A stretch of DNA of 64,000 nt from JANQJA01 sp040880285 (GTDB lineage: Bacteria > Pseudomonadota > Gammaproteobacteria > Pseudomonadales > Azotimanducaceae). The position numbers and the translations under genes are program-made. Shown one piece after another: positions 24,936 to 32,875 of this stretch. The DNA lies in assembly GCA_040880285.1 (NCBI GenBank), contig JBBDIT010000022.1, positions 1-64,000 on the forward strand, given 5' to 3'. The stretch's first letter is position 1. Every line of letters begins with the position of its first letter. The notes under the pieces were generated by a model. That model was not told where the DNA came from. It saw only the letters and a program-made list of their open reading frames with translations, and did no database searches.

Positions 24936-26084
24936 TTAACCGTACCAGACAGTGATCCTTCTCAGCCACGGCAAATCCTTGCCGGACTGTAGTAACCTGG
25001 CACTGAGTTGCTCTCTGTCGGGTTCTGATTCCGGCATCATCTCACGACCGAGGAAGAGTTCCACGTTGATCCCATTATTGAGGTAGTGGAGCGTCAACTT
25101 CTTGATGCCAGACGGTGTAATCTCATCTTTCCAGGCTTCAATCAGCGCGGTTCTTACTTCATGGCGCAAGGGCACCAGGGGAAAGGATTTGCTGCGATCC
25201 TGAATATACTCATCGTCCTCGGCGTCAATGTGGACAATGACGTCATTGATTTCATCGAAATCCGCCAGCAGTTGTCGTGATACCCACTCACCGACATGAT
25301 GCCCTTCGGAAACACTGATGGCCGACTCCACCTGAAGATGAATTTCTACCACGACATCCGGACCCATTCGTCGAGTTCGAATGCTATGTACGCCCCTGAC
25401 CCCTTCAACGCCTTTGATCGTGTTTTGTATTTCTTCCACGTACGACTCGGACTGAGCAGTATCGACCAGTTCCAGTACGCTCTGGTGAGCCAATTGGACG
25501 CCAATATGGCCGATCATCAAGGCGACGCCGATCGCTGCCAGCATTTCCAGCCATACGATCCCCATCATTGCGCCACCGACGCCAATCAGCACGATAACGG
25601 ATGACAGTGAATCTGAGCGATGATGCCAGGCATTGGCAATCAGGAGCTTTGAACGGACTCGCTCCCCGAGACGTCGGGTAATCTGGTATAGCCACTCTTT
25701 GGCAGCAATTGAGACCAGCGCGGCCACGAGTGCGGGCCAGGTGGGGATCGGCACAGTGGCAATGGACATGAGACGAGTGACTGACTCATAGGTGATGTAT
25801 CCGGCGACAACAATCAGCAGGCTGCCAAGCACGAAGGTTCCGAAAGTCTCGAATCGGGCATGACCGTATGGATGGTCTTCATCAGGGGCCTGTACTCCGA
25901 TGCGATTGAAAGTCCAAACCATGACATCGGTTACAAGGTCAGTGAATGAATGGATGCCATCGGCAATCAGTGCGTGTGAGTTCGCAACAATTCCGACAGC
26001 GACTTTGAGTGCACCGAGGACAAAGTCCACAACGCCACTGATGATCAGTAACTGCTGGGTTTTTCGATCGTTTGTAGTTCGCAT
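24936..26084 (-). CDS. cation diffusion facilitator (FieF-like) divalent metal exporter
   Basis: A 382-residue CDF transporter with about six membrane helices and a cytoplasmic C-terminal domain. The metal-site motifs HSFTD (helix II, in ADGIHSFTDLVTD) and HHRSD (helix V) give the HxxxD pairs typical of the family; related proteins export Zn, Fe or Mn in exchange for protons. An extra C-terminal segment of roughly 90 residues beyond the usual dimerisation domain is present and unexplained. It is convergent with the SOS-linked small gene and divergent from the flavoprotein gene. Confidence 0.88.
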   Translation of the reverse strand: MRTTNDRKTQQLLIISGVVDFVLGALKVAVGIVANSHALIADGIHSFTDLVTDVMVWTFNRIGVQAPDEDHPYGHARFETFGTFVLGSLLIVVAGYITYESVTRLMSIATVPIPTWPALVAALVSIAAKEWLYQITRRLGERVRSKLLIANAWHHRSDSLSSVIVLIGVGGAMMGIVWLEMLAAIGVALMIGHIGVQLAHQSVLELVDTAQSESYVEEIQNTIKGVEGVRGVHSIRTRRMGPDVVVEIHLQVESAISVSEGHHVGEWVSRQLLADFDEINDVIVHIDAEDDEYIQDRSKSFPLVPLRHEVRTALIEAWKDEITPSGIKKLTLHYLNNGINVELFLGREMMPESEPDREQLSARLLQSGKDLPWLRRITVWYG

Positions 26085-26117
26085 TCAACGGACAACGATA
26101 GATAGGAATTTTCAAGA

Positions 26118-26123
26118 TATAAT
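26118..26123 (+). promoter_or_regulatory. possible -10 box for the flavoprotein gene
   Basis: A perfect TATAAT lies in the 87-bp divergent gap, about 50 bp before the ATG at 26172. No good -35 is present at 16-18 bp. The same AT-rich patch could also serve the minus-strand transporter gene. Confidence 0.3.
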
Positions 26124-26171
26124 TGTTAAGGTCAAAAGTGAACAAGGATTATCGATGATTGTGGTCAACTA

Positions 26172-27296
26172 ATGGATAAGCTGGACACTTGCATTATAGG
26201 TGCCGGCGTCGTGGGGCTTGCAATAGGACGGGCACTTGCGCAAGCGGGCCTTGAAGTCGTCGTAGTCGACCGTGATTCTCGTATCGGCCAGGGCATCAGT
26301 AGCCGTAATAGCGAAGTGATTCATGCGGGTATCTACTATCCTGAGAGGTCCCTCAAGGCGCGATTCTGTGTAGCCGGAAAGAAACTGCTGTATGACTATT
26401 GTCTTGACCATCCTGTCGGTTACGCCCGCTGTGGCAAGTTGATCGTCGCGACCAACGTCGATGAAGAAGGCGAGTTGGAACAAATTCGTGAAAGGGCGCG
26501 GACAAATGGTGTCGATGACCTTGAGTTCTGGTCAGCAAAACGCTTGCAGTCTGAAGAACCAGCGGTCCGTGCAATCTCCGGACTGTTTTCACCTTCAACC
26601 GGTATCGTCAGCAGCCATGAACTGATGCAATCCTTTCTCGGCGATATCGAGAGAAAGGGGGGTACCTTCGCGGGCGAGACGGTAATTGCCAAAATCAACC
26701 GACATAAAGGCCTATTCGTGATTGGGGCCAGGGTCCGTGGTGAGCGGTATTCTTTTGCTGCACGCCGCGTTGTGAATGCCGCCGGGCTTGGCGCACAAGA
26801 GTTGGCGCGGCAATGCGACTTCCTCGATTCGCATACGATCCCACCACTCTACTATTGCAAGGGTAATTACTTTACCTTGCCGGGTAATTCACCGTTTCGT
26901 CATTTGATTTATCCTGTTCCCGAAAAGAGTGGGGCGGGTCTCGGTGTGCATGCCACCATTGACCTGGGTGGCCAGGTCCGGTTCGGGCCAGATGTAGAGT
27001 ATGTTGAGACGGAAGATTACACTGTCTCGATTGACCGGCTGGAACAATATTATGAGGCAGTGAGACGCTATTTTCCTGGACTGTTGGATGGACAACTTGA
27101 GCCCGGCTATGTGGGCATCAGACCCAAACTTCAGGGCCCGAAGGATCCACCGAGGGATTTTGTGATCCAATGCGAAGAGGATCATGGTGTTCCCGGCTAT
27201 GTGCAATTGTTCGGGATAGAGTCTCCCGGTTTGACTTCGTCCATGGCGATCGCTGATCATGTCTGCAGGTCGCTGCTGGGCGACGACACTACTTGA
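26172..27296 (+). CDS. FAD-dependent oxidoreductase, L-2-hydroxyglutarate oxidase-like
   Basis: A 374-residue DAO-superfamily flavoprotein. It has an N-terminal dinucleotide fold IIGAGVVGLAIGRALAQAG (residues 8-26), the SSRNSEVIHAGIYY segment characteristic of L-2-hydroxyglutarate dehydrogenase/oxidase (LhgO/L2HGDH), and the C-terminal FGIESPGLTSS motif. These enzymes oxidise L-2-hydroxyglutarate to 2-oxoglutarate. The segment match makes this the best guess, but other alpha-hydroxy acids are possible. It is followed 35 bp later by a second CDF transporter gene. Confidence 0.85.
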   Translation: MDKLDTCIIGAGVVGLAIGRALAQAGLEVVVVDRDSRIGQGISSRNSEVIHAGIYYPERSLKARFCVAGKKLLYDYCLDHPVGYARCGKLIVATNVDEEGELEQIRERARTNGVDDLEFWSAKRLQSEEPAVRAISGLFSPSTGIVSSHELMQSFLGDIERKGGTFAGETVIAKINRHKGLFVIGARVRGERYSFAARRVVNAAGLGAQELARQCDFLDSHTIPPLYYCKGNYFTLPGNSPFRHLIYPVPEKSGAGLGVHATIDLGGQVRFGPDVEYVETEDYTVSIDRLEQYYEAVRRYFPGLLDGQLEPGYVGIRPKLQGPKDPPRDFVIQCEEDHGVPGYVQLFGIESPGLTSSMAIADHVCRSLLGDDTT

Positions 27297-27331
27297 CTCT
27301 ATAGTTACTTCAGCGTTTAGCCTTTTATCCC

Positions 27332-28249
27332 ATGCACAGTCATTCTGGTCATAGTTATTCCCACACCCATGCCCACACGCAGCTGGCGAGTGTTAATAGA
27401 AGCTTTGTCATAGCTGTATCGGCAAATTTGGCCTATGCCATCATCGAAGCGGTCTATGGTTTTTTGGCCAACTCGGTTAGCCTGCTGGGTGATGCCGGTC
27501 ATAATCTATCTGATGTTCTGGGCCTGCTCCTTGCGTGGGGAGCGGCATATCTGGCAACGCAGCAGTCCAGTGCCCTATACAGCTACGGTTATCGTAAGTC
27601 GACGATTCTCGCCGCCGTCATTAACGCGGTTGTATTGATCCTGATGGCGGGGTTTATCGCCTTTGAGTCGATTGAAAAAATCATCCGTCCATCTGCGATT
27701 TCAACAGTCACAGTAATCGTGGTGGCATGTGTTGGGGTCGTCATCAATGCCGGTACCGCTTTGCTATTTATACGTGGTGGCAAGGATGACCTGAACTTAC
27801 GCGGCGCATTCCTGCATCTGGCGTACGATGCGGCAATTTCCGCCGGTGTGGTTATTGGTGCCGTAATCATCCTGTTCACGGGATGGCTGTGGATTGATTC
27901 TGCGTTGGGGTTGTTTATCGTTGCGGTAATACTAGGTGGTACCTGGGGCCTTCTGCGTGATTCGGTTAGCCTCCTTATCGATGCTGTACCCCAGAGTGTC
28001 GAGCAGGACAAGGTGAGGCAATACCTTGAGAACATCGAAGGGGTTACAGGGATTCACGATTTGCATATCTGGGCGATGAGCACTAACGAAAATGGCCTGA
28101 CAGCACATCTTGTGATGCCGGAAAATACTTTATGGGATTCGGAGTCGGGGTATGCAACCATCAGTGCTGAACTGGCCAGTCGCTATAATATCCATCATGT
28201 CACACTACAGGTCGAAAAAGACCCCGAGTGTCCAACTGACTGTGATTAG
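27332..28249 (+). CDS. cation diffusion facilitator (CzcD/ZitB type), His-rich N-terminus
   Basis: A 305-residue CDF transporter of the zinc branch. The N-terminus is histidine-rich (HSHSGHSYSHTHAHTQ). Six membrane helices follow, with HNLSD (GDAGHNLSD) in helix II and HLAYD in helix V forming the metal site, then a short cytoplasmic domain with GIHDLHIWAMS. The expected role is zinc or cobalt/cadmium export to the periplasm. It differs from the CDF gene at 24936-26084 in length and motifs, so the two are not recent duplicates. Confidence 0.92.
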   Translation: MHSHSGHSYSHTHAHTQLASVNRSFVIAVSANLAYAIIEAVYGFLANSVSLLGDAGHNLSDVLGLLLAWGAAYLATQQSSALYSYGYRKSTILAAVINAVVLILMAGFIAFESIEKIIRPSAISTVTVIVVACVGVVINAGTALLFIRGGKDDLNLRGAFLHLAYDAAISAGVVIGAVIILFTGWLWIDSALGLFIVAVILGGTWGLLRDSVSLLIDAVPQSVEQDKVRQYLENIEGVTGIHDLHIWAMSTNENGLTAHLVMPENTLWDSESGYATISAELASRYNIHHVTLQVEKDPECPTDCD

Positions 28250-28286
28250 ACTACTCCATCAATAGAACGAATAACAGGAAAAGCTG

Positions 28287-29462
28287 ATGCCGTCTTTGCA
28301 GGAATTCATTGAAAACAGTGTTTCAAGGGCCGAGATAGAACCGATTAAACTGGATACACCTGTCCCACTCGAAGAACTCCATACGCCCGCACTGCTGATA
28401 GACCTGAATGTGTTCGAGTCCAATCTTGAAAAAATGCAGGCTCATCTCGTACAAAATGGTATGAATTTGCGGGCACATACGAAAATGCACAAATGTCCGA
28501 TCATTGCACGAAGGCAAATCGAAGCGGGTGCACTGGGTGTCTGCGCCGCGACAGTCAGTGAAGCTGAGATTATGTTTGCCGGTGGGATCAGCGAGGTGTT
28601 GATTACCTCACCGGTTTTGACTGCAGAAAAAGTTGCCCGAGTGGTGAGTCTTGCCGCAAAAAACCCAGGAATACAGATTGTCGTTGATCATGTCGAGGGC
28701 GCTGACAAATTTAATAAGGTAGCCAAGGCGGCCGGCGTTATCTTGCGCGTCCTGATCGATCTCGACCCCGGTATGGGCCGTACCGGCATTGAAACCGGGG
28801 AGGCGGCAGTCTCCCTCGGCAAACATGTCAATGACCACTGTCAAAACCTCAAGTTTTCCGGGCTACAGATGTATGCGGGCAACTGCATGCATATCCCCGG
28901 ATATGAGGACCGCAAGAACAAATATCGGCACCTGATGCAAAGAGGAATTGAAACCCGGGATCAGTTTGAAAAAGCCGGAATGCATGTGTCGGTTGCTAGT
29001 GGCGGAGGTACGGGAACCTACGATATGGAAGCGGAGCTTGGGTTTCTAACAGAATTGCAGGCGGGCTCCTACGCGTTTATGGATATGGAGTATCGGGACA
29101 TCGAAGGTAAGGGACAAGCACGGTTTGATGATTTCCCGATTTCGCTTACCGTGCTTGTGACTGCAATCAGCAAACCGCAGTCACGCCTTATCACGGTAGA
29201 TGCCGGGTTCAAATCCCTGGCCTCGGACAAGGATGCACCAGAGTTCAGGGATGTAGAAGGGGTGGTGTGGCACTGGGGTGGTGACGAGCACGGTATTATC
29301 GCGCTCAACAACCCGTCTGCTGATATCGCTCTTGGCGACAAATTGCACGTACTTACGCCCCACTGTGATCCAACTGTGAATTTGCACGATTACTACTTTC
29401 CGCATCGAGATGGTGTGGTTGAAGAAATCTGGCCTATTTCTGCCCGCGGTCGTTCGCAATAA
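28287..29462 (+). CDS. DSD1-family PLP enzyme (D-threonine / 3-hydroxyaspartate aldolase-like)
   Basis: A 391-residue fold-type III PLP enzyme. The N-terminal barrel carries the cofactor lysine in RAHTKMHKCP (about residues 61-70). The C-terminal domain has the metal ligands expected for DSD1 enzymes: H and C in LTPHCDPTVNLHD. Members cleave D-threonine or beta-hydroxyaspartate to glycine plus an aldehyde (acetaldehyde or glyoxylate), or dehydrate D-serine. It directly abuts the MaoC gene (stop at 29462, start at 29463). If the substrate is 3-hydroxyaspartate, the glyoxylate formed would feed the pathway implied by the next two genes; this is inference. Confidence 0.82.
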   Translation: MPSLQEFIENSVSRAEIEPIKLDTPVPLEELHTPALLIDLNVFESNLEKMQAHLVQNGMNLRAHTKMHKCPIIARRQIEAGALGVCAATVSEAEIMFAGGISEVLITSPVLTAEKVARVVSLAAKNPGIQIVVDHVEGADKFNKVAKAAGVILRVLIDLDPGMGRTGIETGEAAVSLGKHVNDHCQNLKFSGLQMYAGNCMHIPGYEDRKNKYRHLMQRGIETRDQFEKAGMHVSVASGGGTGTYDMEAELGFLTELQAGSYAFMDMEYRDIEGKGQARFDDFPISLTVLVTAISKPQSRLITVDAGFKSLASDKDAPEFRDVEGVVWHWGGDEHGIIALNNPSADIALGDKLHVLTPHCDPTVNLHDYYFPHRDGVVEEIWPISARGRSQ

Positions 29463-30473
29463 ATGTCGGATACTAGCGCGCCATGGTTTGAAGATCTTAG
29501 TGTAGGTGACGACTTTAGTGATGTTCCTGCAGTTACGGTCACTGATGCACATAATGTGATTCATCAGGCAATCTTTGGTGACAGGCTACGCCTGCCGATT
29601 GACCACTTGCTTTCGAAACAGGTCACTGGTTTTGAGCAGGCGCTTGCTAATCCTTCGATGGTTTGCAACATCGCTATCGGCCAAAGCACGATTCCATCAC
29701 AACGTGTTATGGGTAATCTTTTCTACCGCGGGCTCGTATTGCAAAGGCCGGTATTTGTGGGTGATACGCTCACCACCACGACACGTGTCGTGGCATTAAA
29801 ACAAAATCGACACAAGGCTGGTCGTCCCGCTTCGGGAATGGTGGTGCTCAAGATCCATATGGCGAACCAGAAGGGGGAGACGGTTCTTGAATTCTGGCGC
29901 TGTCCGATGATCCCGTGTCGAGATCCGCGGGCCCACACGAGTCATGACGACGATTTCAGTATTATCCCAGCCGAGATCACGCAAGAGGCGTTGGATGCCG
30001 CAGTACCAGGTAGTTGGGATATCAGTCATCTGCAGTCGAGGCCCTGCAACATTGAAATCGGCAGCATGGTGAAAATCGAGGCCAGGGACACGGTGACCCT
30101 GGCGCCTGAACTCGTCCGGTTAACACTCAATATGGCGATGACCCATACTGACGCGAATCGGAGCGTCTATGGTAAACGCCTGGTCTATGGCGGGCATACC
30201 ATTGCAATGGCGGCGGCCCAGATTTCAAGAGTGATACCGGATCTGATTACGATACTGGGTTGGTACCATTGCGACCACGTTGCACCCGTCTTCGAAGGGG
30301 ATATTTTGCGTAGTCAGGTGACGCCCTTGAGTCTCCACCCGGTTACCAGTGGCAGCATCACGGTTTTACAGGTGGAAACCTTTGGCCAGAGGGGCAATGA
30401 AGCACCGGAATCGGGAGACGATATCAAGGTCCTGGACTGGTGCGTTGCGGTGCTAAGAGGAGGCAAGGACTGA
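29463..30473 (+). CDS. MaoC-like double-hotdog hydratase, probably mesaconyl-C1-CoA hydratase (Mch-like)
   Basis: A 336-residue protein with two hotdog halves. The first (about residues 10-150) includes YRGLVLQRPVFVGDTL. The second (about 170-330) includes RLVYGGHTIAMAAAQ, the family's substrate-binding histidine region. The layout resembles beta-methylmalyl-CoA dehydratase (Mch). That enzyme interconverts methylmalyl-CoA and mesaconyl-C1-CoA. The assignment rests partly on the next gene, which is a much clearer mesaconyl-CoA transferase. A generic enoyl-CoA hydratase is the alternative. Confidence 0.65.
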   Translation: MSDTSAPWFEDLSVGDDFSDVPAVTVTDAHNVIHQAIFGDRLRLPIDHLLSKQVTGFEQALANPSMVCNIAIGQSTIPSQRVMGNLFYRGLVLQRPVFVGDTLTTTTRVVALKQNRHKAGRPASGMVVLKIHMANQKGETVLEFWRCPMIPCRDPRAHTSHDDDFSIIPAEITQEALDAAVPGSWDISHLQSRPCNIEIGSMVKIEARDTVTLAPELVRLTLNMAMTHTDANRSVYGKRLVYGGHTIAMAAAQISRVIPDLITILGWYHCDHVAPVFEGDILRSQVTPLSLHPVTSGSITVLQVETFGQRGNEAPESGDDIKVLDWCVAVLRGGKD

Positions 30474-30475
30474 TC

Positions 30476-31690
30476 ATGCAAGGGATCCTGAACGGCTTGT
30501 CCATCGTCGAGGGTTCTGCATTTATTGCCGCGCCACTTGGCGGTATGACCCTGGCGCAGCTTGGTGCGGACGTGATTCGATTTGACCCGATCGGTGGTGG
30601 CCTTGACTACAGGCGCTGGCCCGTTACGGAAACCAACCAGAGTCTGTTCTGGGCTGGTCTCAATAAAGGTAAACGCTCGATTCAAGTCGATATAGGAAAA
30701 CCCGAGGGACAGGAACTCCTGACCGCGCTCATTGCGCGCAAGGGAGAGGGGGAGGGGATCTTCCTGACGAATTTTCCTGAACGTGGCTGGCTGTCGTATG
30801 AGGCTCTGAAGCTGGCGCGTGAGGATCTCATTTATGTCAGTGTGCAGGGTGATCGCCGTGGGGGTTCTGCGGTGGATTATACGGTTAATTGTGCTGCGGG
30901 ATTTGCGTACGCAACCGGGCGGGAGAGTGACCCTGAACCAACCAATCACCTGTTACCCGCATGGGACAACATTACAGGACAGATGGCGGCGGTGGCTGTT
31001 CTTGCGGCTGAACGACATCGACGTCTCTGCGGTGATGGCCAACTTGTGAAGCTTGCGCTAAAAGATGTTGCCCTTGCGACTACCGGGCATCTTGGAAATA
31101 TCGCAGAGGTGATGGTCAACGATGTTGACCGTGCGAAATACGGCAATTATCTCTACGGCGGATTCGGTCGTGATTTCGTCACTAAAGACAACAAACGCAT
31201 CATGATCGTTGGCCTTACGGTAAGGCAGTGGCGGGGCCTGGTTGCGGCGACCGGTATTGCCGAAAAAGTGGACGAATTGGCGCGAGTCCATGGCGTCGAT
31301 CTGACGGCAGAGGGTGAGCGTTTCAAACTGAGAGAGGCACTTTCGAGTCTGGTGGAACCCTGGGTGAGGTCTCGAAGCTATGTTGATATCTGTTCCGTAT
31401 TTGATCTCAATGGGGTTTGCTATGGTCCCTACCAGACCTTCCGGGAAATGGTCGAGCAGGACGTCGATTGTTCTGTCGACAATCCCATGTTTGAACTCAT
31501 AAACCAGCCTGGCGTCGGACAGTACCTGGTTCCATCATCACCCATACGATTCGGGGGTGTCTCTAATCTGGGTGCAATGCTTGCGCCCTCGCTGGGTGGA
31601 AATACAACGGAGATACTGGCGGACGATCTGGGTCTGTCTTCGACTGAAATCGGCAGGCTCTATGACGCTGGTCTTGTAGCTGGTAGCTAG
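30476..31690 (+). CDS. mct: mesaconyl-CoA C1-C4 CoA transferase (2-methylfumaryl-CoA isomerase)
   Basis: A 404-residue class III (CaiB/BaiF) CoA transferase. The N-terminus, with EGSAFIAAPLGGMTLAQLG followed by a GGGLDYRRWPVT segment (about residues 11-48), and the later NYLYGGFGRDF resemble, as I recall it, the Chloroflexus Mct of the 3-hydroxypropionate bicycle. That enzyme moves CoA within mesaconyl-CoA from C1 to C4. ATG 30476 follows the MaoC stop by 2 bp; an upstream in-frame start at 30440 lies inside the MaoC gene. The partners malyl-CoA lyase and mesaconyl-C4-CoA hydratase are not in the window. Confidence 0.82.
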   Translation: MQGILNGLSIVEGSAFIAAPLGGMTLAQLGADVIRFDPIGGGLDYRRWPVTETNQSLFWAGLNKGKRSIQVDIGKPEGQELLTALIARKGEGEGIFLTNFPERGWLSYEALKLAREDLIYVSVQGDRRGGSAVDYTVNCAAGFAYATGRESDPEPTNHLLPAWDNITGQMAAVAVLAAERHRRLCGDGQLVKLALKDVALATTGHLGNIAEVMVNDVDRAKYGNYLYGGFGRDFVTKDNKRIMIVGLTVRQWRGLVAATGIAEKVDELARVHGVDLTAEGERFKLREALSSLVEPWVRSRSYVDICSVFDLNGVCYGPYQTFREMVEQDVDCSVDNPMFELINQPGVGQYLVPSSPIRFGGVSNLGAMLAPSLGGNTTEILADDLGLSSTEIGRLYDAGLVAGS

Positions 31691-31778
31691 CCCAATTTAT
31701 GACAGGGGTCGGTTCTTGAATCCTCGGGAATTCAGGGATTTGTGGTAGAGTAGCAAAAACGGATTATGGAGTAATCTA

Positions 31779-32441
31779 GTGTTCGAATTGGTTCAGGCTG
31801 GTGGGTGGTTGATGTTTCCTATCATCCTTTGTTCCATCATCGCTGCCGCCATTTGCGTTGAGCGGTTTTGGACGCTCCGTCAGAACCAGATCGTGCCACG
31901 AAACCTGCTGGCGCAGGTTTGGAATACAATAAAAAGCAATGAGATGGACAACCGAAAGCTGCGGGAATTACGAGCCGGTTCACCTCTGGGAGAGATCCTT
32001 GCTGCAGGTATTGCCAACCATCGCCGCGGTCGTGAACAGATGAAAGAAAGCATCGAAGAAGCGGCTGGTCACGTGGTTCATGAGCTGGAGCGTTATCTAA
32101 ATACGCTTGGCACGATCGCCGCTGTCACGCCACTTCTTGGTCTACTGGGGACTGTAATAGGTATGATAGAGGTATTCAGTGCCATTCGACTGGAAGGAAC
32201 TGGTAATGCGCAAGTATTGGCGGGAGGTATTTCGCAGGCATTAATTACGACGGCAGCAGGGCTTACGGTCGCGATCCCGAGCTTGTTTTTGCATCGCTTC
32301 TTTCAGCGCAGGGTCGATGAACTGGTCATCAGTATGGAACAGGAAGCGCTCAAACTTGTCGAAGTGCTGAATAGTGAACGAGGCGAACGCACTGAATCCC
32401 GGCCGCCAAAACCTGAAATTGCACAGGTTGTTGGTCGCTAA
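31779..32441 (+). CDS. exbB: MotA/TolQ/ExbB proton channel protein
   Basis: A 220-residue inner-membrane protein with three helices and the family signature TLGTIAAVTPLLGLLGTVIG (about residues 108-127). With ExbD it harvests the proton gradient to energise outer-membrane transport, normally through TonB. GTG start at 31779 follows a GGAG site at 31768-31771. It sits just before exbD and the lipid A genes, an order common in Pseudomonas-like gammaproteobacteria. Confidence 0.93.
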   Translation: MFELVQAGGWLMFPIILCSIIAAAICVERFWTLRQNQIVPRNLLAQVWNTIKSNEMDNRKLRELRAGSPLGEILAAGIANHRRGREQMKESIEEAAGHVVHELERYLNTLGTIAAVTPLLGLLGTVIGMIEVFSAIRLEGTGNAQVLAGGISQALITTAAGLTVAIPSLFLHRFFQRRVDELVISMEQEALKLVEVLNSERGERTESRPPKPEIAQVVGR

Positions 32442-32452
32442 CGAGGTAACTT

Positions 32453-32875
32453 GTGAAATTCGCACGAAGGGCACGTACGGAAGTTGAGGTCAATCTCACT
32501 CCGCTAATTGATGTGGTATTCCTGCTGTTGATTTTTTTTATGGTCTCTACCACTTTCACCAAGGAAACCCACCTCACGATCGACTTACCCGAAGCAAGCG
32601 GAGAGCCGATGCAAGTGGTACAAGACCAGATTGAAATTACCATTAACCAGTCCGGGGAATATGCGATTAATAATGTTTCGCTCGTCAACAATCAATTGGA
32701 AACGCTAAAGAGCGGTCTGGCAAAAGTAAGCAACGGCAAAGTAAACGCGCCGCTCATCATCACCGCAGATTCCGCGACTCCCCACCAGGCTGTCGTCACG
32801 GCTATGGATGCCGCGGGCCAGCTTGGTTTTGTTCATTTGAGTATCACTACCCGTAATGTCACAGAAGAAGAATAG
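32453..32875 (+). CDS. exbD: biopolymer transport protein ExbD/TolR
   Basis: A 140-residue protein with one N-terminal helix. The segment NLTPLIDVVFLLLIFFMVSTT (about residues 15-35) carries the conserved membrane aspartate essential for proton-driven work. The rest is a periplasmic domain. It starts 11 bp after exbB (GTG), and its last 20 bp overlap the start of the msbA-lpxK gene, so envelope energy transduction and lipid A export are transcribed together. Confidence 0.94.
   Translation: MKFARRARTEVEVNLTPLIDVVFLLLIFFMVSTTFTKETHLTIDLPEASGEPMQVVQDQIEITINQSGEYAINNVSLVNNQLETLKSGLAKVSNGKVNAPLIITADSATPHQAVVTAMDAAGQLGFVHLSITTRNVTEEE

Noticed and set aside
24920..24950. Inverted repeat GTCTGGT/ACCAGAC between the small SOS gene and the CDF gene
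   Set aside because: Seven pairs with a 17-nt loop and no T-run; it partly overlaps CDF coding sequence, so a terminator call is not supported.
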